The notes under the pieces were generated by a model. It had not been told where the DNA came from and searched no databases. It saw only the letters and a program-made list of their open reading frames with translations. Below, in pieces: positions 7,879 to 13,865 of a DNA stretch of 35,834 nt. The DNA is from Candidatus Fermentibacterota bacterium (GTDB taxonomy: Bacteria > JAFGKV01): NCBI GenBank assembly GCA_030620115.1, contig JAUXFG010000023.1:1-35834 (forward strand), in the 5' to 3' direction. The translations under genes were made by a program, and so were the position numbers. Position 1 is the first letter of the stretch. Every line of letters starts with the position of its first letter.

Positions 7879-8466
7879 CTACGTCAAGAGCCGATCTGGT
7901 AGACCGAGAAGCGGCACGGGAGCACTGATCACGCATCCTATGGGTTCCTCGTCATCCCTTCGCGGGTGGTAGCGAATCCCTTGCTCCTGGAAAGTGCCTA
8001 CGATGTCCGGCGCAGCATATAGGACATCCGCGATTGCGGCCTCTATGCGGCGACGAGTTCGGCGCTCGCATGAAAGAGGCGCGAGGAAGAACCGGAGCGT
8101 GAACGTGAGTTCGCCTATCTGCTCGCACAGCTGCGAGTAATTCGCGATGCACTCTCTTGCAGACTTGCGATCCGAAGCGTCGTAGCGCCCCGGCCACAAG
8201 ACGACCTTCTCTCCGCAGGCGAACTCCGCTGGCGAGTAGACGTGATACATCGCAGCGGCATGCTCCGTGTAGTGCTCAAGCAGCCTAGTGCTGAACCTGC
8301 GCCCGGTTTCGCCAACGTAGTAGATGAGGTAGCCGTCATGCTGCGACACGGTCCAGAGGTAGATGCCCGCCAATCGTCCCTCCTCAACGTCGAAGACGGA
8401 TGGCGCATCCGGTGTGCCCGGCCAAGAGAACGGACCAGTGAACGAGACGATCACTTCATCTGACAT
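7879..8466 (-). CDS. GIY-YIG nuclease-superfamily protein
   Basis: 195 residues. The motif AGIYLWTV ... YYVGETGRRFSTRLLEHY (about residues 31-68) corresponds to the GIY...YVG signature with the following arginine of GIY-YIG endonucleases. The remainder (FACGEKVVLWPGRYD, a helical middle, and a C-terminal RYHPRRDDEEP) has no domain I recognise. The catalytic glutamate normally later in the fold cannot be assigned with certainty. The ATG at 8466 has AAGAAGAGG upstream and lies 20 bases past an attC-like box, the start of a cassette. The 3' end runs directly into a GxxExxY remnant rather than an attC, so the cassette's own recombination site seems lost. Confidence 0.7.
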   Translation of the reverse strand: MSDEVIVSFTGPFSWPGTPDAPSVFDVEEGRLAGIYLWTVSQHDGYLIYYVGETGRRFSTRLLEHYTEHAAAMYHVYSPAEFACGEKVVLWPGRYDASDRKSARECIANYSQLCEQIGELTFTLRFFLAPLSCERRTRRRIEAAIADVLYAAPDIVGTFQEQGIRYHPRRDDEEPIGCVISAPVPLLGLPDRLLT

Positions 8467-8485
8467 CTACGCCTCTTCTTGGGTT

Positions 8486-8545
8486 GGCAAACGCTAGGGC
8501 TCAACGGCGCGGCTTGTCCGCGTCCGCTGGAGCGCATCGTTCGGA
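8486..8545 (-). other. attC-like recombination site after the Nudix gene
   Basis: 60 bp bounded by GGCAAAC (8486-8492) and GTTCGGA (8539-8545). Inner arms pair GGCGCGG with CCGCGTCC and include the CCGCTGGAGCGC block also seen in the sites at 9811 and 12585. The last residues of the Nudix protein (NDALQRTRTSRAVEP) are translated from this site, which I recall as a typical sign of reading into an attC. Confidence 0.65.
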
Positions 8546-8973
8546 GCTTTCAGTCTTTCATTCAGCTCCCAGAGTGCATTTCGATTGCTGTCCCACTTAA
8601 GCAAACTGCAAGCCTGTTCGTATGTTACCCATTGGAATTCGATATGCTCTTGTGACAGGGAAACATCACTGTTGCCAGCATCAACAGCGAAGCAGTACTC
8701 AGGGATGACATATACATCGTCACCCCAGGAATCGGCAGCGGCAAAACAGTCCTTTGGCACCGTCGTCAGGGAATCGAGCTGGATGAATTCACCTGCGATA
8801 CCGACTTCTTCCTGTGTTTCACGTTGGGCTGCTTGGATAGGGGTCTCGCCATCTTCTCCACCACCGGCAACAAACTGCCAGTAGCCGGCATCACCACGCT
8901 TAAGCACCGCAAACTCCAATCCTGCCGCCGTGCGACGGAAAAGTATTACCAAGATTTGGAATGGCGCCCTCAT
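8494..8973 (-). CDS. Nudix hydrolase
   Basis: 159 residues with a complete Nudix box at 37-59 (G-x5-E-x7-RETQEEVGI), the magnesium-binding helix that hydrolyses nucleoside diphosphates linked to another group. FQILVILFRR and YWQFVAGGGE resemble dATP/dihydroneopterin-triphosphate pyrophosphohydrolases (NudB-like), but the exact substrate is not determined. The ATG at 8973 is preceded by GGAGC at a suitable distance, just after a partial attC-like site. The final 15 residues derive from the downstream attC and are unlikely to be part of the fold. It is the best-preserved enzyme in the array. Confidence 0.88.
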   Translation of the reverse strand: MRAPFQILVILFRRTAAGLEFAVLKRGDAGYWQFVAGGGEDGETPIQAAQRETQEEVGIAGEFIQLDSLTTVPKDCFAAADSWGDDVYVIPEYCFAVDAGNSDVSLSQEHIEFQWVTYEQACSLLKWDSNRNALWELNERLKAPNDALQRTRTSRAVEP

Positions 8974-8983
8974 TGCATCTTGC

Positions 8984-9021
8984 TCCGAACGTAAGAGTTA
9001 ACCGGCGAGTGAACGCTTAGC
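8984..9021 (-). other. Partial attC-like site after the nuclease pseudogene
   Basis: On the minus strand GCTAAGC (9021-9015) begins shortly after the pseudogene stop, and the site ends with CGCCGGTTAACTC then GTTCGGA (8990-8984), typical of a right half-site. Only about 38 bp remain and the left inner arm is short, suggesting a deleted attC. Confidence 0.45.
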
Positions 9022-9023
9022 AT

Positions 9024-9785
9024 TTACTCGTCCGATTCAACGACTTGTTCGATGCCTCTCGATTTCTTCACCGCTTCGATAATCTCAGCCACCCGTGTAA
9101 GAGCCTCTGTTGCAACGTCTTGGTAGTCGGAAAAGGGCCTGTTCCACGGGTCATCAATCTGAGCAACCTCGACCGCGATAGCAACTGACTTACCAGCAGG
9201 CACTACTTCTGCCCCAGTATGGAGGTGGGGCGAATATGTCTCTTTGAGTTCCTCGAAATGAGGCGCATCGCCGGAAAAGAACAACTTCACAAAGCCTGCG
9301 GTAGTCTGATGTGCGATGTACGAGTTCTTCGGGAGACAGTCTGGGCGAAAGGCGACCCATGTGCTCTGGGAAGGTCTAAGCCTCGGGCAATCCATCCCGA
9401 GATCCGGAAAATGCTCAGCGCAAAACTCGTAGTAGTCCTCTGCGAACTTGGTGAGCCCTGGATCTACCTTCGGCTGATAGCCTCGGCGATTCTGCTCAAT
9501 CCCCTCCTGCACGACCAGAGCTTTGTGCGCGAAACGACTGTCGATTGTGCGTCGGGAAAGGAAGAAGGCCATGATTTCCTCGTAGGAAATCTCTGCGTCA
9601 TTCTGACTCTCCAAGATTCGGGTCACTTACGGAATGCCAAGCACCAATGCGGTCCTTGTATGTAGGTTGTCCATATACCCGGAGGCAAGCCACTCCCTGA
9701 ATTGCACGGATGCCTCAAGCTCCTCTACGAGCAACATGTCGATATCACGTTCTGTCACAGATTGCAGACACTTGAGACCAAGCAT
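9024..9785 (-). pseudogene. PD-(D/E)XK nuclease-superfamily protein with the catalytic segment deleted
   Basis: Two frames belong to one family. The upstream frame (about 9785-9627) reads SVTERDIDMLLVEELEASVQ, then FREWLAS, and, after a shift, GAWHSVSDPNLGESE. The downstream frame (9626-9024, 200 residues) begins near NDAEISYEEIMAFFLS and continues EGIEQNRRGYQPKVDPGLT, TWVAFRPDCLP and PAGKSVAIAVEV to the usual end. In intact relatives the GESD strand is followed by a valine-rich strand and the IENK catalytic motif, about 60-80 residues, before the SYEEI helix; here that block is absent at about 9605-9630. A stand-alone product from the GTG at 9626 would lack the active site. Confidence 0.7.
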
Positions 9786-9810
9786 TGGAACCCGCTTTCT
9801 ATGCATCGAA

Positions 9811-9867
9811 TGCCCTGCCGATCAGCGGCTATGCGAAGCGCTGTCCGCCTGGAGCGCCTTGCTAGCC
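9811..9867 (-). other. Degenerate attC-like site
   Basis: Minus-strand reading: GGCTAGC, AAGGCGCTCC, then AGGCGGACAGCGC, CGCTGATC and GGCAGGGCA. The interior matches the arms of the sites at 12585-12643 and 11881-11940 (AGCGG...GTCCGC). The outer boxes have drifted (GGCTAGC for GCCTAAC). The frameshifted restriction-like gene ends inside it. Confidence 0.5.
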
Positions 9868-10471
9868 AGTCCCCTCTGTATCTTGCCAGCTTCTTCAATG
9901 GCCTGTTTGAGTCCGGAGAAGTCCACCGATTCTCCGGTTAGTCTTCGCAGCGACCGCAGTGTGATCGAGTGCTGGCTTCGTTTCCGGTGTCGAGTGATAT
10001 CGTCGGTACGACAAAGAACTCCCATTGAGAGAGGTCAAGGGGATCAAGGGTTTTCTGATCGGTATGTGCGAGCAGCGCAAACACGTACACGTCCGCCTGC
10101 CGCTGTGTGTCCTCGCTCTGCCGGTTTGTGTCCTTGTCCCATGCGCGAGTCTTTGGCACGCGAAAAACGATTTGCGAGAGTCGGTCCTGATGCCAGCTCT
10201 GGATGTAGGCTGCGGACTTGATCTCAATGCGTGTGCCATCAGGTGTCTTTAGGTCGTAAGCAGCCCACTCCTCGCGGACGCTATCTTCCGCAACTCCGAG
10301 GGCTTGAGTAACAAGGTACTCCGCAAGCACCCCCCGTGTCGCATTGCTTACGAGATCCGACGAACTCCACTTCCAAAAACTCAACACATCGAAGTCCAGC
10401 ACGCGGTCCGCATTGTGGAACGACTCGTCTCCTTCGCGTCGCCTCGGCTCAATCGGTCCGAGTTCGCTCAT
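9822..10471 (-). pseudogene. Restriction-endonuclease-like protein, frameshifted near its 3' end
   Basis: From ATG 10471 (GGAG seven bases upstream) the frame encodes an uncharacterised family with a PD-(D/E)XK-like core: RGVLAEYLVTQALG, EEWAAYDLKTPDGTRIEIKS (D and E-x-K), then RQADVYVFALLAH and SQWEFFVVPTISLD. At about 9960-9975 it loses register and soon stops (9938). The expected C-terminus (SITLRSLRRL, FSGLKQAIEEAGKIQRG) continues in the next frame to 9822, inside an attC-like site. A one-base indel, genuine or a sequencing error, explains this. The core residues are intact, so the shortened protein could keep some fold. The start overlaps the upstream gene by 23 bases, so both belong to one cassette. 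Confidence 0.7.
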
Positions 10472-10997
10472 CTGGTTCTCCGGTGGCGTCCTGTGACTGG
10501 CTAACATTCAACTGGGCCCACGTGGTTTCCTGAAGCTGCGCTTTGGCGAACGTGAACAGCCTGCGTTTCGGATTGTCTATGTCGTTCACGAATCGTTCGC
10601 AGAGCGTCAGTTGCGCAGTCAGGCGGTCGCTCTCCGGCAGAAAAGTGAGATCGTAAATCGGGCGTCCTATGAACTCTGGAAGGCGGTCGCTGATGTCCTT
10701 GGCGTCGTGGAACTGGGCCACGATGGCCCTGTTGAACGGCTCCCTTGGCCAGTTGTAGTTGAAATGATGGATGACGAGTTCGACGCGATAGGAATACTCC
10801 TCCCCCCACATGAAGATCGCGTTGAGTTCCTCTTCAGGGCCGGAGAACGCTGGCCGATCTTCCCAGGAGTTGTGAGTTCGAAATGTGATGCCGCTTGTGA
10901 CTCTGGCGGTCTTGATGAATCCGTCATGGAAGGCGCCGAAGTACTCAGAAACCCTCTTGGCTTCCTGTTCTGACGTAATCACGAGGGGTCCCATAGT
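10449..10997 (-). CDS. Hypothetical cassette protein, 182 residues
   Basis: Start chosen at ATG 10997, five bases after GGAGA. A 15-codon upstream extension would begin inside the attC and is unlikely. The protein (MGPLVITSEQEAKRVSEYFG ...) is rich in aromatic and acidic residues, with beta-strand-like segments such as YSYRVELVIHHFNYNW and a terminal charged tail. It lacks signal peptide, membrane segments and any motif I recognise. Immunity-type and other small accessory proteins can look like this, but I cannot assign a function. It overlaps the restriction-endonuclease-like gene by 23 bases and is translationally coupled to it, so the two may act together; that is inference from layout only. 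Confidence 0.6.
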   Translation of the reverse strand, partial: TMGPLVITSEQEAKRVSEYFGAFHDGFIKTARVTSGITFRTHNSWEDRPAFSGPEEELNAIFMWGEEYSYRVELVIHHFNYNWPREPFNRAIVAQFHDAKDISDRLPEFIGRPIYDLTFLPESDRLTAQLTLCERFVNDIDNPKRRLFTFAKAQLQETTWAQLNVSQSQDATGEPDERTRTD

Positions 10998-11015
10998 TTC
11001 TCCAAGGCGGAAGGG

Positions 11016-11083
11016 GCCTAACCACGGATTAGAACCGAGCACTCGCTTCGCGACACTCGGGTCTAATCCTTATCTTGTTAGGC
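11016..11083 (-). other. attC recombination site, best-conserved in the window
   Basis: 68 bp with perfect outer boxes GCCTAAC (11016-11022) and GTTAGGC (11077-11083), extended by GGGG/CCCC outside. Inner arms GGATTAGA-CCGAG and CTCGGGTCTAATCC pair with one bulge around a CTCGCTTCGCGAC loop. This is the R''-L''-L'-R' architecture of integron attC sites, folding as a single-stranded hairpin. On the minus strand the first box contains the stop codon of the nucleotidyltransferase gene, and the next gene starts about 20 bases beyond the second box. Confidence 0.88.
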
Positions 11084-11533
11084 GCCCCCTGTGTCTTGTG
11101 ACAACTCTAGCAGGCGAACGTCTTCGAGGTCGACGTCAGGGCCAGCAGCCCGCTTGGATGCGATCAAGTCCTTCTTGGACAAGATGAAGAACTCCTGCTC
11201 GTGATAGATTACGGTCTTCTTGCGTGACCAAGCGTCCCGAAAGCGCAAACCGGGAGTGGCGGTTTGAACATCGATACGAACACGATCCTTGAAGATCGTA
11301 ATCTCGTTGGCGAGCAAGTCTTCAACAGTCGTCAACGTTGCTGTCCCAAGTCCGGCGTCGAGCAACCCATCGAGAAGGCGTTTCGCATTTTCTGGAGTAG
11401 CTTCAATCAGGATGTCGAGATCGAAGGTGGCGCGCGGCACACCGTGAAGGATTGCAGCAATGCCGCCGATGACGACATATTTCACGTCATGTTGCTGAAA
11501 GGACCTGAATACATCCTGCAACCGATTCAGCAT
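11078..11533 (-). CDS. Nucleotidyltransferase-fold protein (AbiEii/MNT-like)
   Basis: 151 residues. KYVVIGGIAAILHG followed by ATFDLDILI gives the GG ... D-x-D nucleotidyltransferase signature (Gly 23-24, Asp 38 and 40). It is a compact pol-beta-superfamily protein of the type found in toxin-antitoxin-like pairs (AbiEii, MNT/HEPN). The third catalytic acidic residue is probably in DRVRIDVQTA. It overlaps the upstream 68-residue ORF by 47 bases in another frame. The stop lies in the attC box, so this is the terminal gene of a three-ORF cassette. Whether it acts as toxin, antitoxin or housekeeping enzyme cannot be decided here. Confidence 0.82.
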   Translation of the reverse strand: MLNRLQDVFRSFQQHDVKYVVIGGIAAILHGVPRATFDLDILIEATPENAKRLLDGLLDAGLGTATLTTVEDLLANEITIFKDRVRIDVQTATPGLRFRDAWSRKKTVIYHEQEFFILSKKDLIASKRAAGPDVDLEDVRLLELSQDTGGA

Positions 11534-11693
11534 GCTTCTGCTCCTGTAGGCCGGGGTTTACGGTTAGCGCCAGATCGGTGAAGAAGGACAATAGATCCAT
11601 GCGTTCCGAAAGCGATAGAGAACAGAACCAGCGGGTTTTGGCCTCGATGGTCTCCTCGGCACGATCGTGTGTAATCGACCCGTGTGTTTTCAT
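11487..11693 (-). CDS. Small partner protein of the nucleotidyltransferase
   Basis: 68 residues: MKTHGSITHDRAEETIEAKTR, then WFCSLSLSERMDLLSFFTDL, helical, acidic/basic mixed, without signal. I recognise this as a short ORF often found directly upstream of, and overlapping, nucleotidyltransferase genes; the pair behaves as a conserved two-gene unit with no assigned role. The ATG shares ATGA with the stop of the 41-residue ORF upstream, and its 3' end overlaps the nucleotidyltransferase by 47 bases, so the three are translationally coupled. Confidence 0.75.
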   Translation of the reverse strand: MKTHGSITHDRAEETIEAKTRWFCSLSLSERMDLLSFFTDLALTVNPGLQEQKHAESVAGCIQVLSAT

Positions 11694-11815
11694 GTCAACA
11701 GTATATCAGACAGACACTGTTTCTTCAATGCAGAACGGTACATGTGACCATCAAACTGATAGGGCGCAAAACGCGGAATCAGTTGTACGTCTCGATTTGC
11801 TTGTTCGAAAGCCAT
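11690..11815 (-). CDS. 41-residue ORF opening the nucleotidyltransferase cassette
   Basis: Below usual ORF cut-offs as a separate gene, but the ATG at 11815 is preceded by a strong GGAGGAGAATCT. Its stop overlaps the next ATG as ATGA, and it begins 65 bases after an attC-like site. The product (MAFEQANRDVQLIPRFAPYQ ... SDILLT) has no motif I know. It could be a regulatory leader peptide that couples translation, or a genuine small protein. The evidence is positional plus the ribosome-binding site. Confidence 0.55.
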   Translation of the reverse strand: MAFEQANRDVQLIPRFAPYQFDGHMYRSALKKQCLSDILLT

Positions 11816-11880
11816 AGATTCTCCTCCAATTCTCTGACGGAATACAAAATAACCGACTGGATCCAAAATGTTGTCTGACT

Positions 11881-11940
11881 TTCGAACACCGGACATCAGC
11901 GGCGGTGCTTGGCGCCGTCCGCTGCGGTTCCTTGTTGAAC
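11881..11940 (-). other. attC-like recombination site
   Basis: 60 bp from TTCGAAC (11881-11887) to GTTGAAC (11934-11940). Interior CATCAGCGGCGGTGC and GCGCCGTCCGCTGCGG pair around TTGG. It aligns well with the site at 12585-12643 (shared AACAC, AGCGG, CGCCGTCCGCT, CCTTGTT). The left box is one base off consensus. Confidence 0.6.
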
Positions 11941-12018
11941 TGAGCCGCTGCGCGGCAGGTTTTTCATGGGCCGCATCTTCTCGCACGGTTTGGAGATTCT
12001 CCAAGCGGCTTCTCTGGT

Positions 12019-12127
12019 GCTAGCCCGAAGGACAGATGGGGCGGCAAGTGCATCGCCGACGGCCGAAAGCCGGTTATTTGCAATGCACTCGCCGCGAATT
12101 GGGATCCACTTCACCGAGTCGTTAGGC
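12019..12127 (-). other. Long attC-like dyad after the 121-residue ORF
   Basis: GTTAGGC at 12121-12127 is a perfect outer box. Facing it, 12041-12056 and 12080-12095 form a 14/16-bp inverted repeat (GCGGCAAGTGCATCGC against GCAATGCACTCGCCGC) enclosing a nested CGGCCGAAAGCCGG. The far box (GCTAGCC near 12019) is poor. Long attC sites of 100-140 bp are known (for example VCR-like), so this is plausible but not certain. The 79-codon minus-strand frame across it is judged non-coding. Confidence 0.45.
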
Positions 12128-12133
12128 CACAAC

Positions 12134-12499
12134 TCACTCTATATCAACCAAATCCAGAAGCTCTGAAAACACACGATCTTTCGACCTGTTCCCGAGAGAT
12201 CGTGTTGTATAGTCTGGCTGATCGCCACTGCGATTTGTGCGTCCATTCACCAATTCTACGAGTTCTCTCTTGTTCCATCTTGTTTTGATGCACAACGGAG
12301 TGATCACGTCACCCTCACGGTAGTAGTGGAATCCTCCCCATGTTGCGTCAATCAGATCCGACCACTTCGGTCCGCCATCAGGAGTTCGCAGACTTTTGAC
12401 TAGTCGTTCAAATGCCTCAGGATGTCGCAATCCAAACACCGTCCCATGGAATCCGAGGATCACAGGGAAGACCGGTGCTCTGATTAGGAACATAGTCAT
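12134..12499 (-). CDS. Hypothetical cassette protein, 121 residues
   Basis: ATG 12499 is chosen because AGGAG lies nine bases upstream; the GTG two codons earlier is too close to it. The sequence includes FGLRHPEAFERLVKSLRTPD, then WSDLIDATWGGFHYYREGDV and the basic stretch TRWNKRELVELVNG. It ends in a helical LLDLVDIE. I recognise no family. It looks like a single soluble domain without signal or membrane segment. It sits between the attC-like sites at 12585-12643 and 12019-12127, as a cassette gene should. Confidence 0.55.
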   Translation of the reverse strand: MTMFLIRAPVFPVILGFHGTVFGLRHPEAFERLVKSLRTPDGGPKWSDLIDATWGGFHYYREGDVITPLCIKTRWNKRELVELVNGRTNRSGDQPDYTTRSLGNRSKDRVFSELLDLVDIE

Positions 12500-12584
12500 A
12501 CGCACATACTCCTGATCCGGAAAACCGGAATAGTCATGGCCCCACTTCCAAGCGCTTCACAGACAGGTGAATCGGTCTTGGACG

Positions 12585-12643
12585 GCCCAACACTGAAGCT
12601 GAGCGGTGGCGTTTACGCCGTCCGCTCCAGCGCCTTGTTCGGC
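12585..12643 (-). other. attC recombination site, upstream-most of the array
   Basis: 59 bp with GCCCAAC (12585-12591) and GTTCGGC (12637-12643). Inner arms CTGAAGCTGAGCGGTGGCG and CGCCGTCCGCTCCAGCG pair around TTTA. Box sequence, length and stem layout match the common GCCCAAC/GTTNGGC class of attC. It marks the upstream limit of recognisable cassettes on this strand. Confidence 0.75.
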
Positions 12644-12866
12644 GTCTCTGTACCTCAGAAATCGACTCGAACACAAAAAATGGTGAACGGCACGTCTAAT
12701 CAGGTCAGAGCGCTGCGGAAAATCCGCATTACTGCACTAGGCAAGATCTGACGCTTCGGAACGAGGACCTGGAACCGATACTTGATCTTGAGACTGTACC
12801 GTTCACCAGTGATACGGTACGAGTATCTTCAGCGTTTGTCAATGATACCGATGATCGAGGAATGCA
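12644..12866. other. Gene-free stretch upstream of the array
   Basis: No convincing gene. A minus-strand frame (about 12820-12720) encodes YSLKIKYRFQVLVPKRQ ... SALT with no start codon, possibly a decayed small protein. The stretch also holds the promoter/operator-like dyad described separately. Confidence 0.4.
12796..12842 (-). promoter_or_regulatory. Promoter-like TTGACA with overlapping operator-type palindrome
   Basis: On the minus strand TTGACA (12842-12837) is followed after 17 bases by TACCGT (12819-12814, half matching the -10 consensus). A near-perfect palindrome, GTACCGT (12796-12802) and ACGGTAC (12814-12820) with inner TCAC/GTGA arms, overlaps the -10. It points into the cassette array from its upstream edge, so it could drive the array under a repressor. 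Weak -10; tentative. Confidence 0.35.
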
Positions 12867-13171
12867 TAGCCCTGCATTTCTCACCGGCTTTCGTCGTGAA
12901 TCGGTGCAGTCGGTTGTGGCTGGCCCGCACCCAACGCTTTGGGTGCGGGACGACCGAGGCTCCCGGCTCTGTCAGGGCGTAGCCTGTCTCCCGGCTTTGT
13001 ATAACAACGCCGTGGCAAGCCGCCGTCGCGACTTGTCTCGGTGAAGCTCGAAGAATTGAGACGGAGGCCCGAAGGCGTATCCTCTGTCCGCCAGCCGGCG
13101 GACAGCAGGCAGGGCCGTATCCGCGGTTGCAGTCCCGCGTCGGACGCGGGATTGGTGAGAAGCTCGGGTTA
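12867..13171. repeat. TIR element copy A (305 bp)
   Basis: Starts TAGCCCTGCATTTCTCACC and ends GGTGAGAAGCTCGGGTTA, imperfect inverted termini shared with copies B, C and D. Inside are a perfect 10-bp-stem hairpin CCCGCACCCA/TGGGTGCGGG (12924-12949), the shared AAGGCGTATCCTCTG block, and a TCCGCCAGCCGGCGGA palindrome (13087-13102) placed exactly after CTCTG, where copy D continues CGATAC. No ORF. Confidence 0.65.
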
Positions 13172-13393
13172 AATACGAATCTGAAATGGCCGAGCAGATA
13201 TGTCAGAATGCTTCAAGACTGGGGACTGAGATCCCCCGCTTCTTGCGATGGGTCCGATGGGCACGGCATGCCATGCCCCTACGATAGTCAGCCGAATCTG
13301 ATGTAGATCCGATCTCTAGAACTGCCAGCCTTCTCTTACGCAAGCTCTTGACATGTAGCGGGTGACCTCGCCATCCCATCACTATCCCACATC
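13172..13393. other. Gene-free stretch with a GGGCACGGCATGCC palindrome
   Basis: No gene seen. Contains GGGGACTGAGATCCCCC and, near 13259-13279, the dispersed palindrome GGGCACGGCATGCCATGCCC, a form common in intergenic spacers of environmental genomes. Confidence 0.5.
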
Positions 13394-13618
13394 TAGCCCG
13401 CATTTCTCACCAGCTTTCTGCTGGAGCGTTGTATTTGACCGCGCCTGCTGCGTTACGCTCCTTTGGACTCCTCGACGTATCGCAGGGGATACGCCTTCGG
13501 GCTTCGTCACGGCGGAGCCAGGCCACGCCCTGACAGAGCCGGGGTCCTCGGTCGCAAGCCTTGCAGCCACAGCCAACTACACCGCTTCGCGACGAAAGCT
13601 GATGAGAAGTGCGGGCTA
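13394..13618. repeat. TIR element copy B (225 bp)
   Basis: Bounded by TAGCCCGCATTTCTCACCAG and its near-exact inverse CTGATGAGAAGTGCGGGCTA. Carries the family core CGTATCGCAGGGGATACG (13476-13493), itself a hairpin, and GGTCCTCGGTCGCAAGCCT shared with copy C. Non-coding; the plus- and minus-strand frames across it are artefacts. Confidence 0.75.
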
Positions 13619-13647
13619 GCATCGTTGCGCCCAATCGGGCCCAATCG

Positions 13648-13683
13648 AATAGTCTAGTAAATCTATGGATTTACTAGACTATT
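13648..13683. repeat. Perfect 16-bp-stem AT-rich hairpin
   Basis: Arms 13648-13663 (AATAGTCTAGTAAATC) and 13668-13683 are exact inverse complements around the loop TATG. AT-rich against a GC-rich background. There is no T-run after it, so it is not a classical terminator. It lies 180 bases upstream of the NIF3-like gene. Confidence 0.8.
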
Positions 13684-13865
13684 GTTGCTCCCCGGCCTCC
13701 AGGCTTCGAAGAGAAGGATTGTTCTACCTTTCGCTGGTTGGCGGATGCCCCTACGGCCTTGCGTGAGCAGCTTGCGCTTCTGGAGTAATGCTTTACTTTC
13801 CTGTAACCGTTCAGGGGTTCGGAGGTTCAGAGGTTGTTTTTCTGCGGTTGTAAGGAGATACTGAA

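Noticed and set aside
9634-10221. 195-codon plus-strand frame across the nuclease pseudogenes
   Set aside because: Cys/Ser/Arg-rich translation without motifs; the opposite strand explains the region with two recognisable families.
11896-12132. 78-codon minus-strand frame as a cassette gene
   Set aside because: It spans two attC-like dyads and repeat text; composition follows the stems rather than a protein pattern.
1-13000. Integrase or phage genes that would make region 1 a prophage or genomic island with its own recombinase
   Set aside because: No tyrosine or serine recombinase motif, no structural phage gene and no tRNA end were found on either strand.
12782-13044. Plus-strand frames of 60-66 codons
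   Set aside because: They run into TIR element A and encode only repeat-derived peptides.
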